Origin: Salinispora fenicalii
GTDB lineage: Bacteria; Actinomycetota; Actinomycetes; Mycobacteriales; Micromonosporaceae
NCBI RefSeq assembly: GCF_000514815.1
Contig: NZ_KI911471.1
Coordinates: forward strand, 249,062-313,061
Length of the DNA: 64,000 nucleotides
Reading direction: 5' to 3'
Notes under the pieces: generated by a model
What the model was told of the DNA's origin: nothing
Seen by the model: only the letters and a program-made list of their open reading frames with translations
Databases searched by the model: none
Made by a program: the position numbers and the translations under genes
In this document: positions 8,428 through 15,970 of the stretch, in pieces
Layout of the letters: every line of letters starts with the position of its first letter
Position numbering within the stretch: position 1 is the first letter of the stretch

Positions 8428-9119
8428 AACATGTCCTGGACCAGGTGTTCGCCTCGCTGGCCGTCCCGACCCGCCGCGGCATTCTGATCCGGCTCGGTGA
8501 TGGCCCTGGCGTCGTCGAAATTGAGGTCGATATTCGGGTTGGTGGACGGCGGTCGTCAGGTTCCACCACCAGCGCCCTGGCCGCCGCCGTTGCCGACCGA
8601 CGCCGCGTCCTGGTCACCTACGGCGGCGAGAGCGGCGAGGAGCGGGACGCTGAGGTCGACCCGTGGGCAGTCGTCGTACGGCACGGACGTTGGTACCTGC
8701 TGGGTCACTCACATCGCGCGGGCGCGATTCGTACGTACCGTAACGATCGGATCTTGGCCGTGCGACAGTTGCCGCACAGCTACACGCCGCCCGACGACCT
8801 GGATCCAGTCGCCGTGCTTGAGGAGAGTCTCGGCACGGGCTGGGAGTACCCCACCCGTGTGGTGTTCCACGCGTCACGGGAGCAGGTGGCACCGTGGATC
8901 CGGCCGCCGATGGGCCGCCTCGAGCCGGACGGCGACCGCTGCATCCTGGTCGGCAGCACCCGAAACCCCACGATGTACGCCCAGGAGTGGCTGGCCGCTG
9001 TCCCCTTTGACTTTTCAGTCGAGGAAGGCCCTGAACTACGCGCCGCCGTGGCGACAGTCGCGGCCCGCTTCAGCACCGCACGTTCTCCCGTACGGCCCGA
9101 GACCCGGCCCGGTGACTAG
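8418..9119 (+). CDS. ArsR-start / WYL-domain chimera
   Basis: The first 30 residues (MVHQHVLDQVFASLAVPTRR...) are the opening helix of an ArsR-family repressor. From about residue 45 the protein is instead a WYL domain: ALAAAVADRRRVLVTYGG, EVDPWAVVVRHGRWYLLGHS, RTYRNDRI and a C-terminal WCX-type extension. The winged helix of either parent is missing. The simplest reading is an in-frame deletion that joined an ArsR gene's promoter and start to the end of a YafY/PafC-type WYL regulator. A ligand-binding but non-DNA-binding product would be expected. The 233-residue frame is intact, so it may be expressed. Confidence 0.75.
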   Translation: MVHQHVLDQVFASLAVPTRRGILIRLGDGPGVVEIEVDIRVGGRRSSGSTTSALAAAVADRRRVLVTYGGESGEERDAEVDPWAVVVRHGRWYLLGHSHRAGAIRTYRNDRILAVRQLPHSYTPPDDLDPVAVLEESLGTGWEYPTRVVFHASREQVAPWIRPPMGRLEPDGDRCILVGSTRNPTMYAQEWLAAVPFDFSVEEGPELRAAVATVAARFSTARSPVRPETRPGD

Positions 9120-9152
9120 CGCTAACAGGACGGAACAGGTCAGTGCAGAGGG

Positions 9153-9773
9153 TCATGAGGTTGCCGATTGTGGCGGGGTTGGCGGCTTTGATTTCTGAGG
9201 GTAGATCGTCTCGTGGCGGGCCAGCATGGCAACGAACTCGCCGATTTTGCGCTCGCGGGTCTGCGTCCGCTTGACGGCAGCTAGGCGTTGAATAAGAGCG
9301 AACCGGTTGGTCCTGGTGAGCACGTCGAACATGGCTTGGGCGGCTGGGTTGGCGGTGACGGCGGCGAGTAGGTCGTCCGGCACCTCGGCCTCCGACGACG
9401 GGGCATAGGCGGCCGCCCACCGCCCATCTGCCTTGGCAGCCTCCACCGCGACTCGGCCGGAGGGCATCATTCGCCCCTGCGCCTCCAGCCGGGCCACATG
9501 GCCGACGTTGCGTTGTGACCAGGAACTGCGGGGCCTGCGCGGGGTATACCGGATCCAGGATGTTTCCCGATCCCGCTTCCGGCCCTGCCCGTCAATCCAG
9601 CCGAAACACAGGGCTTCGTCAACCGCCTGCTGCCACGTCAGCGTGGTGGCGGTGCCGCCCTTCTTGGTCAGAGCGAGCCAGACACCCGGCGACGTGGCAT
9701 GGTTGGTCGCCAACCACATGCGTAGTGCCTCGGCATCCTCGACAATCAACTCGTCCAGTTCAGCGCTCGCCAT
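9153..9773 (-). CDS. YdeI/OmpD-associated family protein
   Basis: A 206-residue soluble protein of the YdeI/DUF1905-related family. Visible hallmarks are the N-terminal LRMWLATNHATSPGVWLAL, EALCFGWIDGQGRKRD, SWIRYTPRRPRSSWS, NVGHVARL, and the C-terminal repeat PAAQAMFDVLTRTNRFALI with KRTQTRERKI. Family members are linked to peptide or stress tolerance, but no biochemical activity is established. The gene stands alone; the next gene on this strand is beyond a terminator hairpin. Confidence 0.85.
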   Translation of the reverse strand: MASAELDELIVEDAEALRMWLATNHATSPGVWLALTKKGGTATTLTWQQAVDEALCFGWIDGQGRKRDRETSWIRYTPRRPRSSWSQRNVGHVARLEAQGRMMPSGRVAVEAAKADGRWAAAYAPSSEAEVPDDLLAAVTANPAAQAMFDVLTRTNRFALIQRLAAVKRTQTRERKIGEFVAMLARHETIYPQKSKPPTPPQSATS

Positions 9774-10009
9774 GACCGCAGGCTAGCCCGACTCGCCGGG
9801 CTGCCGGCGCGCCGGCCACTCGCCGGACGGTCAGGGCAGGGTGATCCACCCCAGACGCCGGACCGGGTGGATCATGGCGAAGCTGGACTGCGCCAACCGA
9901 GTGCAGGTGGCGATCCTGGTTCACCAGGCTCGGGAGTGAGCAGCGAAGAAGTGCTCGCCTGCGACGAGGCAGAGGTTGGAGGCTGTGTTTGGTGCGGACA
10001 GCAAGCAAG
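9774..10009. other. Intergenic stretch without a gene
   Basis: Together with the hairpin and the bases after it this is a 304-base gap between two minus-strand genes. I see no convincing reading frame, RNA gene or repeat in it; it presumably carries the promoter of the YdeI-family gene. Confidence 0.5.
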
Positions 10010-10048
10010 GGTTCCCGGCCAGCGAGGGGGGAACGCTGGCCGGGAACC
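10010..10048. terminator. 15-bp-stem hairpin after the VOC gene
   Basis: GGTTCCCGGCCAGCG and its exact complement CGCTGGCCGGGAACC are separated by 9 bases. It lies 30 bases past the stop of the minus-strand VOC gene, the last gene of the epoxide hydrolase-exporter-VOC set. Confidence 0.75.
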
Positions 10049-10077
10049 GGTCAGTAGCGACGGAGCGTGCTCGTCGC

Positions 10078-10422
10078 CTACTTGAACTGGATGATCTGCA
10101 GGTAGTTGCCATCTGGGTCGCTGAACGTCCCGAACCGGCCGGAGGGACGGTCTGCCACAGGGGAAAGCCATTCCACACCGGCAGCTTGTAGCTGCGCCTC
10201 CACGGCATCGAAGTCATCCACATGGAAGTTGAGGATCATACGTCCGGGTTCATTGTTCTTTGTGTCGACGTCATCGCGGTTCTCGATAACCAGGAGGAAG
10301 CCGCCGAGGTTGATCGGCCCCTCCCCGTTGTAGTCCGGGGCAAGTGCCTTGCGGTACCACTCCTTGAGCTCATCTGGCCGGGTGGTGCCGAGCAAGATGC
10401 TACTTAGCTTCGATGTGATCAC
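10078..10422 (-). CDS. VOC-superfamily (glyoxalase/bleomycin-resistance fold) protein
   Basis: A 114-residue protein with two beta-alpha-beta-beta-beta halves: ITSKLSSILLGTTRPDELKEWY with GGFLLVIENRDD, then RMILNFHVDDFDAVEAQL and RFGTFSDPDGNYLQIIQF. GTG 10422 follows AAAGGAG at ideal distance, which excludes the longer upstream frame. VOC proteins include drug-sequestering and ring-opening enzymes; single-domain forms of this type are common self-resistance genes. It follows the exporter gene by 110 bases on the same strand, so sequestration of the product or a shunt metabolite is a fair guess. Confidence 0.82.
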   Translation of the reverse strand: MITSKLSSILLGTTRPDELKEWYRKALAPDYNGEGPINLGGFLLVIENRDDVDTKNNEPGRMILNFHVDDFDAVEAQLQAAGVEWLSPVADRPSGRFGTFSDPDGNYLQIIQFK

Positions 10423-10533
10423 TGTAGATCTCCTTTGTCGTCTGGTGACGGTGCTGTCATCATCAGCCGCGCGGCCACGCACGGTAGCTGGCCGAGTCGA
10501 CACGCCTTGCTGGCGGCGCTTCGCTCAGTGAGC

Positions 10534-11973
10534 TCAGTCCACAGACGCCGCCAGATGCTGACTAGGGTTCTGCTCCGTGGCGGGGTTCACCACAGTAGCT
10601 TCGCTGCCACCTCCCCGGGGGCGTAGTCCGAACCAGATGAGGACCACACTAACCAGGGTGACGGCGACGTTTACGCCCAACGCTAGGTGGATACCAGTCA
10701 ATTCGACGCTCTGTGTCGCCGCGATCGAGACCATGATCGGAGCACCGATGGTAAGCGCTACCTGCTGGGTCATCGATGTCAGTCCGGTGGCTAGGCCCTG
10801 CTCCTCGTTCGGTAGACCGGACGTACCGACCACCGTGTACGACACGATACAGGTGACGTGGACGAAGAACCCGATGAACAGCGCGGGGATCAGGACCACG
10901 AGAGCGATTCGGTCGGTGCCGAGGAAAGCCAGCGGCAGGATCAAAAGGCCCTGCAGGGCCAGCCCGATACTAAGGACGTTGCGGCTACCGTAGCGCCCCA
11001 GGATGCGACCGGCGATCGGCCCGGCCGCCACCGCGGCAAGGCCCGGCACGCCGAAGGCGAGCCCCGTGGTCACCGGCGAGAAGTCCAGGACGTTCTGTAG
11101 GTAGAGCGTCATCAGAAAGATCATGCCGGTCTCCATGGCGAAGATCACCAGACCGGCGTAGTTGCCCCACTTGACGGTCGGCCGCTTGAGGAAGCGCACT
11201 GGTACCAGGGGAGCGGACGACCGGCTCTCGACGATCCAGAACGCGACCAGCAGCAGCAGACCGACGATGCCCCAGACAATGTTCTTCTCCATGACGGCGT
11301 AGACGACAGCCAGCAGACCACCGGTCATCGTTACCGCGCCTGGGATGTCAAGCTTCACCCGGTCAGGGATCCGGCTTTCCTTGATCAATATCGGAGTGAC
11401 CACCAGAATCGCTGCCGCGATGGGGACGTTGACGAAGAACGCGGCTCGCCAGCTCAGCAGGCTGACGAGAGAGCCACCGAGCAGCGCCCCGGCGGTGAAG
11501 CCGCCAGACAGAATGGCGCCGTTGAGACCGAGCGCTCGCTCGCGCATGCCGCCTTCGGTAAAGGAAGTGGTGATCAGCGACAACGCCGCGGGCACGGCCA
11601 TGGCGGTGGCAGTACCCTGCAGGGCCCGAGCGGCCAGCAGCATTTCGGGGTTCGTCGCGAAGCCGCCGAGCAGCGATGCGGCAGCGAGTAGCACGATGCC
11701 GGACAGGAACAGCCGACGACGGCCGAACAGGTCGGCCATTCGACCGAACAGAAGCATGAAGCCAGCTGCTGGCAGGGTGTAGGCGGAGACGATCCAGGGC
11801 AGCCCGGTAAGTCCCAGCCCGACGCCCGCACCAACCTCGGGCAGTGCGACGTTGAGGATTGAATAGTCGGCGGCGAATACGAAGGCGGCGGCCAGTAGGA
11901 CCAGCATGATCAATCGTTGCCGGCTACTGAACCGTTGCGGTGCGGATGCCTCTGTAGTCAAGATGTGATCCAT
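10534..11973 (-). CDS. DHA2-family (14-TMS) drug:proton antiporter
   Basis: A 479-residue MFS exporter of the EmrB/QacA type with about 14 hydrophobic segments. Motif A (GRMADLFGRRRLFL), the segment-1 signature FVFAADYSILNVALP, motif C-like ALGLNGAILSGGFTAGALLGG and PSALP-like promoter turns are visible. ATG 11973 follows CGAGGA; ATG 12006 is an alternative. It lies between an epoxide hydrolase gene upstream and a VOC gene downstream on the same strand. Export of the cluster product is the likely role, since no other intact drug exporter is present in the window. Confidence 0.9.
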   Translation of the reverse strand: MDHILTTEASAPQRFSSRQRLIMLVLLAAAFVFAADYSILNVALPEVGAGVGLGLTGLPWIVSAYTLPAAGFMLLFGRMADLFGRRRLFLSGIVLLAAASLLGGFATNPEMLLAARALQGTATAMAVPAALSLITTSFTEGGMRERALGLNGAILSGGFTAGALLGGSLVSLLSWRAAFFVNVPIAAAILVVTPILIKESRIPDRVKLDIPGAVTMTGGLLAVVYAVMEKNIVWGIVGLLLLVAFWIVESRSSAPLVPVRFLKRPTVKWGNYAGLVIFAMETGMIFLMTLYLQNVLDFSPVTTGLAFGVPGLAAVAAGPIAGRILGRYGSRNVLSIGLALQGLLILPLAFLGTDRIALVVLIPALFIGFFVHVTCIVSYTVVGTSGLPNEEQGLATGLTSMTQQVALTIGAPIMVSIAATQSVELTGIHLALGVNVAVTLVSVVLIWFGLRPRGGGSEATVVNPATEQNPSQHLAASVD

Positions 11974-12099
11974 TCCTCGAGAAACGGAATTTTCGGCGAT
12001 CAGCACGCTCTCCAGACTTGCCTGATGACTCAGCTGCGACCGCGGCTTACAGCACCACAGATCCGGAGAGCGTGGATCGGTCTCGCGTTGCGAGGCTGG

Positions 12100-13101
12100 C
12101 TACAGGCCGGCGAGGAACTTCAGCAGCTCCGCGTTAACCTCCCCGGGTGCCTCCTGCTGCGTCCAGTGACCAACGTTGGGCAGCACGGTGGTGCCCGTCA
12201 AACCGGGAACCAGATACTTCAGGTTTGGAATGAGCTGATCCATCCCTGGGAGCTGAGTGCTTCCGTCTCGGTCGCCATGGATGTATGTCGCCGGCGGCGT
12301 CATCGGTGCGCCCTGCCAGGGCGCGGTCAGCTCCCAGCTCAGGTCGATTGTCCGCCACCAGTTCAGGCCTCCGGTGAAGCCGGTCCGGCTGAACTCGGCC
12401 GTGTAGTGGTCGAGGTCGGTCTCGGTCAGCCAACCGGGCAGCGCCGCCCGCTCGGGCATGAGGTCGAACAGCTTCCCGTTGGCCGGTACAACCGGCATCA
12501 CGGGTGTCGCCGCCTGTGGTGAGTTGCCGAATCCCCAGTGGAAGATGCGGAGGAGGGAGGATCGCACGTTCTGCTCCAGCTCGGCCTCGGCGATGCCGGG
12601 CTGCTGCAGATACTGCATGTAGAAGCCGTCCCCCAGTGCTCCGCGCATCGCGGTCAGCGCACTGACCGGTCCCCGCGGCAGGTAGGGAACACTCAGCGAG
12701 ACAACACCGCGAATCCGATCGGGACGCATCAGGGCCGCGTTCCACGCCACCGAGGTGCCGAAGTCGTGGCCGACCAGCACCGCCTGCCGCTCCTCCAACA
12801 CATCGAGCAGACCGATGACGTCGCCGACCAAGTGCAGCTGAGAGTACTGCTCTGCCGCGATCGGTCGGTCAGTCTGGCCGTACCCACGCAGGTCGGGAGC
12901 GACGGCGCGATATCCGGCGGCAGCCAGAGCGGGGAGCTGGTGGCGCCACGAATACCACGACTCGGGGAAGCCGTGCAACAGTACGACCAGCGGGCCCTCG
13001 CCCTGCTCGGCGATGTGCATCTGAATTCCGTTGGTCTGCACGGCACGGTGCTGGATTTGGTTCGCCACATTCTGACCGTTGGCGGACTGTTCGTTGCTCA
13101 C
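12100..13101 (-). CDS. Epoxide hydrolase, alpha/beta-hydrolase fold
   Basis: A 333-residue enzyme of the soluble epoxide hydrolase family. The oxyanion motif HGFPESWYSWRHQ, the nucleophile elbow GHDFGTSVAW (Asp in place of Ser), a cap domain after VPYLPRGP, the acid region IHGDRDGST and the final catalytic NVGHWTQQE are all present. GTG 13101 follows GAAGGAGGG. Epoxide hydrolases act on epoxidised enediyne cores in several characterised clusters (the SgcF and NcsF2 type), so a tailoring role here is plausible but inferred from neighbourhood only. It heads the minus-strand set with the exporter and VOC genes. Confidence 0.88.
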   Translation of the reverse strand: MSNEQSANGQNVANQIQHRAVQTNGIQMHIAEQGEGPLVVLLHGFPESWYSWRHQLPALAAAGYRAVAPDLRGYGQTDRPIAAEQYSQLHLVGDVIGLLDVLEERQAVLVGHDFGTSVAWNAALMRPDRIRGVVSLSVPYLPRGPVSALTAMRGALGDGFYMQYLQQPGIAEAELEQNVRSSLLRIFHWGFGNSPQAATPVMPVVPANGKLFDLMPERAALPGWLTETDLDHYTAEFSRTGFTGGLNWWRTIDLSWELTAPWQGAPMTPPATYIHGDRDGSTQLPGMDQLIPNLKYLVPGLTGTTVLPNVGHWTQQEAPGEVNAELLKFLAGL

Positions 13102-13353
13102 GGTGCACCCTCCTTCTCGGCTCAACAGAGTGCCTTCAACGAAGAATCCTCCCTTCTGGGTCACCCTTGTTCCACTTCATTCTTGCCCACGCCGATGCCG
13201 CTTCGCCCAATCGCAACCGAGTCACCAGAAGCGAATCCCAGCCACGTGTTCGAGGCCGATTGTGCAGCGTGTTATGACACAGAGCCGAGGACCGTTGACA
13301 CCCTGTTGCGACCTATTCCTTCGGTCAGTCAGGTGCGTAGGGACTGAGAACTA

Positions 13354-13392
13354 CTGCCGGGTACGCGTGCTGTGTGCCCTCATACCCGGCAG
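13354..13392. terminator. Weak hairpin downstream of the arsR gene
   Basis: CTGCCGGGTA and TACCCGGCAG form a perfect 10-bp stem with a long 19-base loop, 60 bases past the arsR stop. The remaining 13102-13452 gap holds no visible gene; it should contain the epoxide hydrolase promoter. Confidence 0.4.
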
Positions 13393-13452
13393 CGGTAATG
13401 ACTGATGCTCGTCCGCGTCGTTTTGTCCTGTCGACGGGGCACGATCACCGGG

Positions 13453-13806
13453 TCAGTTGTGTTTCTCTTCGGCTGATTCGGCTACTCGTTTGATGGTGGC
13501 CAGCCGTCGATCCCAGTTCGCGGCGATAGCGGTCATCCACTGTACGGTCACGTCCAATGCGGCTGGTCGTACGCCGTACCGTACCTCGCGGCCCACCCGG
13601 CGCCCGGAGACCAGTCCGGCAGCGTCCAGAACAGCGAGGTGCTTGACCACCGCCTGCCGCGATACGGGTAGCTGTTTGGCAAGGTTCGTCGCGGTGACCT
13701 CGCCCTGCGTAGCCAACAGGTCGAGTAGATGTCGCCGGGTCGCGTCAGCTAGCGCGACGAGAACGCCGTCGACGACATCAGGTTCGCCACGACGTTCTGT
13801 CGTCAC
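13453..13806 (-). CDS. ArsR-family winged-helix repressor
   Basis: A 117-residue regulator with the classical ArsR order: ALADATRRHLLDLLATQGEV, the helix-turn-helix ATNLAKQLPVSRQAVVKHLAVLDAAGLV and the wing RRVGREVRYGVRP. No cysteine metal site is visible, so it belongs to the non-metal SRPBCC-linked group. Its GTG start overlaps the stop of the SRPBCC gene by 4 bases (GTGA), so both are made from one transcript. A 26-bp palindrome upstream of the pair is the likely operator, giving autorepression. Confidence 0.9.
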   Translation of the reverse strand: MTTERRGEPDVVDGVLVALADATRRHLLDLLATQGEVTATNLAKQLPVSRQAVVKHLAVLDAAGLVSGRRVGREVRYGVRPAALDVTVQWMTAIAANWDRRLATIKRVAESAEEKHN

Positions 13807-14246
13807 ACAGATGCCTCAGCGCGCTTCTTGAACGCGGCGAAGACCTGGGGCCAACCATTGTCGTTGTTCTTCAGGGCCTCGCTGCGCTGCTCCTCGGTGG
13901 CGGCCAGCGCGGCGAAGCCACTCTCCACCACGCGGAGCCGGGTCTTGTCGCCCTCGGCGGACAGGGTGAACTCGACCAGAGTGCTGTTGTCCTCGTGTAG
14001 ATCCTCGCCGGGGAACGCACTCGCCCAGCGGTACGCCACGTAGGTCGGCGGCTGCACCTTCTCCACCCGGACCGGAAAGTCGCCGTACTCAGGGTTGCGA
14101 GCCGTCATGGACTCTCCCTCCTTGGCCACGGTTCCAGCAACCGTCGCCTCGTCGGCTACCCAGAATCCAGGCTGGGCCACCAGTGACCAGACCCGTTCCA
14201 TGGGTGCAGCGATCAAGGTTTCCCGCTCAATCCGGTCCTCGCTCAT
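13803..14246 (-). CDS. SRPBCC (AHSA1-like START-fold) protein
   Basis: A 147-residue protein with the AHSA1/START layout: ERETLIAAPMERVWSLVAQP, a Gly-rich strand region, VRVEKVQPPTYVAYRWA and the C-terminal helix EEQRSEALKNNDNGWPQVF, which lines a hydrophobic ligand cavity. ATG 14246 follows CAGGAG. The SRPBCC-ArsR pair is a common actinobacterial cassette in which the ArsR protein represses the pair; the natural ligand is unknown. Confidence 0.88.
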   Translation of the reverse strand: MSEDRIERETLIAAPMERVWSLVAQPGFWVADEATVAGTVAKEGESMTARNPEYGDFPVRVEKVQPPTYVAYRWASAFPGEDLHEDNSTLVEFTLSAEGDKTRLRVVESGFAALAATEEQRSEALKNNDNGWPQVFAAFKKRAEASV

Positions 14247-14302
14247 CGGTGACTCCTGAACTCCGTCGGTGATTGCCACCACATAGTTGCACGTCACCCT
14301 AG

Positions 14303-14328
14303 GTCGCGCAACCAGTTGGTTGCGCGAC
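14303..14328. promoter_or_regulatory. 26-bp near-perfect palindrome, likely ArsR operator
   Basis: GTCGCGCAACCA-GT-TGGTTGCGCGAC is a fully symmetric dyad 57 bases upstream of the SRPBCC start. It contains the AACCAnnTGGTT core often seen before SRPBCC-ArsR pairs. A partial repeat (ACCAACTGG) lies about 13 bases further out. Confidence 0.7.
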
Positions 14329-14378
14329 ACGCGGCATCCCACCAACTGGCGCGCATGCCATGTCGGCTCGGGCCTCAT

Positions 14379-15145
14379 GCTTCTGTTGTCGTGACATGAT
14401 CTCTGTGTCGTTGGCCGTGCTTCGCGGAGTTGATCTCGAATGAACTGGGGAAGCTTCGAACGTTGATCAACAGTGCTGAGGTGTCGCTGTGGTCGTTACT
14501 CTGAAGGCGGATTGTGTCGTGGCATGCCGAAGGTCGAATGAGGGAGGACCCCGCGGCATTGGCCGGGAAACCGACGCGGGCCCGGATCCAGGCCCGCGTG
14601 TTGGCGCTGAGCCGAACAGCCCCATCGACCAGCAGCGGCTGTCGCACTGGCTACGGCTCGTTGATCGGTGAAACGGCTCGGACTCGTGGTGGCCCCGACA
14701 TAGGCGATCCCAATCGGGATCGACCGAGCCGGACACCGCCCTGACTACGCTGTCGACTTTCGATCAGCATCGACGACCGCGGGCGTGCTGACTTCTTCCA
14801 TAGTGCCCACTACTCGGGTAGGCGAAGCGGGACACAGGCAACGGGCGAACGTTGCCGGATCTGGCAAGCCCGGCCAAAGCAGGACGCCTGCTGGAGTGGA
14901 CATCGCTGGTGAATTCGGCCTGGGCAATATTTGCTGATCCGGCTAGCCGGAGGGTCGAAGTGATAGCTGCCGACAGTAGGCCAGTTGGGCTAGGCAACTT
15001 CAAAGAAGCGCCACAGATCTCCACTTGTGATGCTCGAACCGCGGCGGGCCCACAGGAGGCTGAACAGTCGACATCGGATTGTTCACCCAGGGGCCATGGT
15101 TGCGCGCGCCCCCTATTTGCCCGACTGACCGGAAAGAGGATCGAG
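14379..15145. other. Intergenic region without a convincing gene
   Basis: About 770 bases separate the SRPBCC-ArsR pair from the enoyl-CoA hydratase gene, which points away from it. Several short frames are open, as everywhere in high-GC DNA, but none has a ribosome site plus plausible composition. A GCGGGCCCGGATCCAGGCCCGC dyad around 14576-14600 is the only structure noticed. This spacer may mark the left edge of the co-transcribed biosynthetic genes. Confidence 0.5.
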
Positions 15146-15970
15146 ATGATGGTGCTGGAGACCGTGAACCTTGAGATGGACGGCCCGGTGGCCACCATCT
15201 TTCTGAACCGACCGGCTAAGAAGAACGCCATGAACCCGCAGATGCACCGGGATATGAATCAGGTCCTCGACACGATCGAGGAGGCCGGCAACGTCAAGGC
15301 GGTCGTGGTGACCGGCATCGGCGACAGCTTCAGCGCCGGGATGGATCTCGAGGAGTGCTTCCTGCAGCCGTTCGACGACCCGCAGCTGTTCTACCGGACG
15401 AATCTGGTCGCGCTGAACTGGTTCAAACGGCTGAAGGCGTTTCCGGCGGTAACCATCGCCAAGGTCAACGGGTTCGCGTTCGGCGGCGGTGTCCTGGTTA
15501 CCGGAATCTGCGACTTGGCGGTGACGACGGATACCGCACTGTTCGGCCTTTCTGAGATTAACTTCGGGATCTTCCCCGCCGGCGGTGCCACCTGGGCGGC
15601 GACCCATAACTTGCCCCGCAAGCAGGCGCTCTACTACATCCTGACCGGCGACACCATGACCGGCCAGCAGGCGCAGGAGTACGGCCTGGTTAACAAGTCC
15701 GTGCCGGCCGATCAGCTGGACGCCGAGACCGACCGGATCGTACGGAAGATTGTCAAAAAGAACCCGGTCACCCTTGAGCTGGCCAAGCAGGTCTACGAGC
15801 GGACCACCATGATGGACTTGCCCACCGCCATCGACTACGACCAGGCCAAGCTCTGGGAGCTGTCCCGGCTCAGCGGCAACGAATGGGTCAACGTCGCCCT
15901 CAAGCAGTTCGAAAAGCGCGCCTACCAGCCGGGGCTGACCACCTACAGCCGGGCCGAGGCCAGGTCATGA
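15146..15970 (+). CDS. Crotonase-fold hydroxycinnamoyl-CoA hydratase/lyase-like enzyme
   Basis: A 274-residue crotonase. The N-terminal FLNRPAKKNAMNPQMHRDMN, the acyl-CoA oxyanion motif SFSAGMDLEE, IAKVNGFAFGGGVLV and the FGLSEINFGIFPAGG helix are visible. The Glu in SEINxGIxPxGG and the DALYYILTG-like stretch (QALYYILTGDTMTG) resemble feruloyl/p-coumaroyl-CoA hydratase-lyases, which cut a C2 unit to leave an aromatic aldehyde. ATG 15146 follows GGAAAGAGGA; ATG 15149 is also possible. It overlaps the CoA ligase gene by 4 bases, so the pair would activate and then hydrate or cleave one enoic acid. Confidence 0.85.
   Translation: MMVLETVNLEMDGPVATIFLNRPAKKNAMNPQMHRDMNQVLDTIEEAGNVKAVVVTGIGDSFSAGMDLEECFLQPFDDPQLFYRTNLVALNWFKRLKAFPAVTIAKVNGFAFGGGVLVTGICDLAVTTDTALFGLSEINFGIFPAGGATWAATHNLPRKQALYYILTGDTMTGQQAQEYGLVNKSVPADQLDAETDRIVRKIVKKNPVTLELAKQVYERTTMMDLPTAIDYDQAKLWELSRLSGNEWVNVALKQFEKRAYQPGLTTYSRAEARS

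Noticed and set aside
14375..14744. Overlapping short frames on both strands in the 14.4-14.7 kb gap
   Set aside because: No ribosome site, no motif and conflicting frames; left as intergenic.
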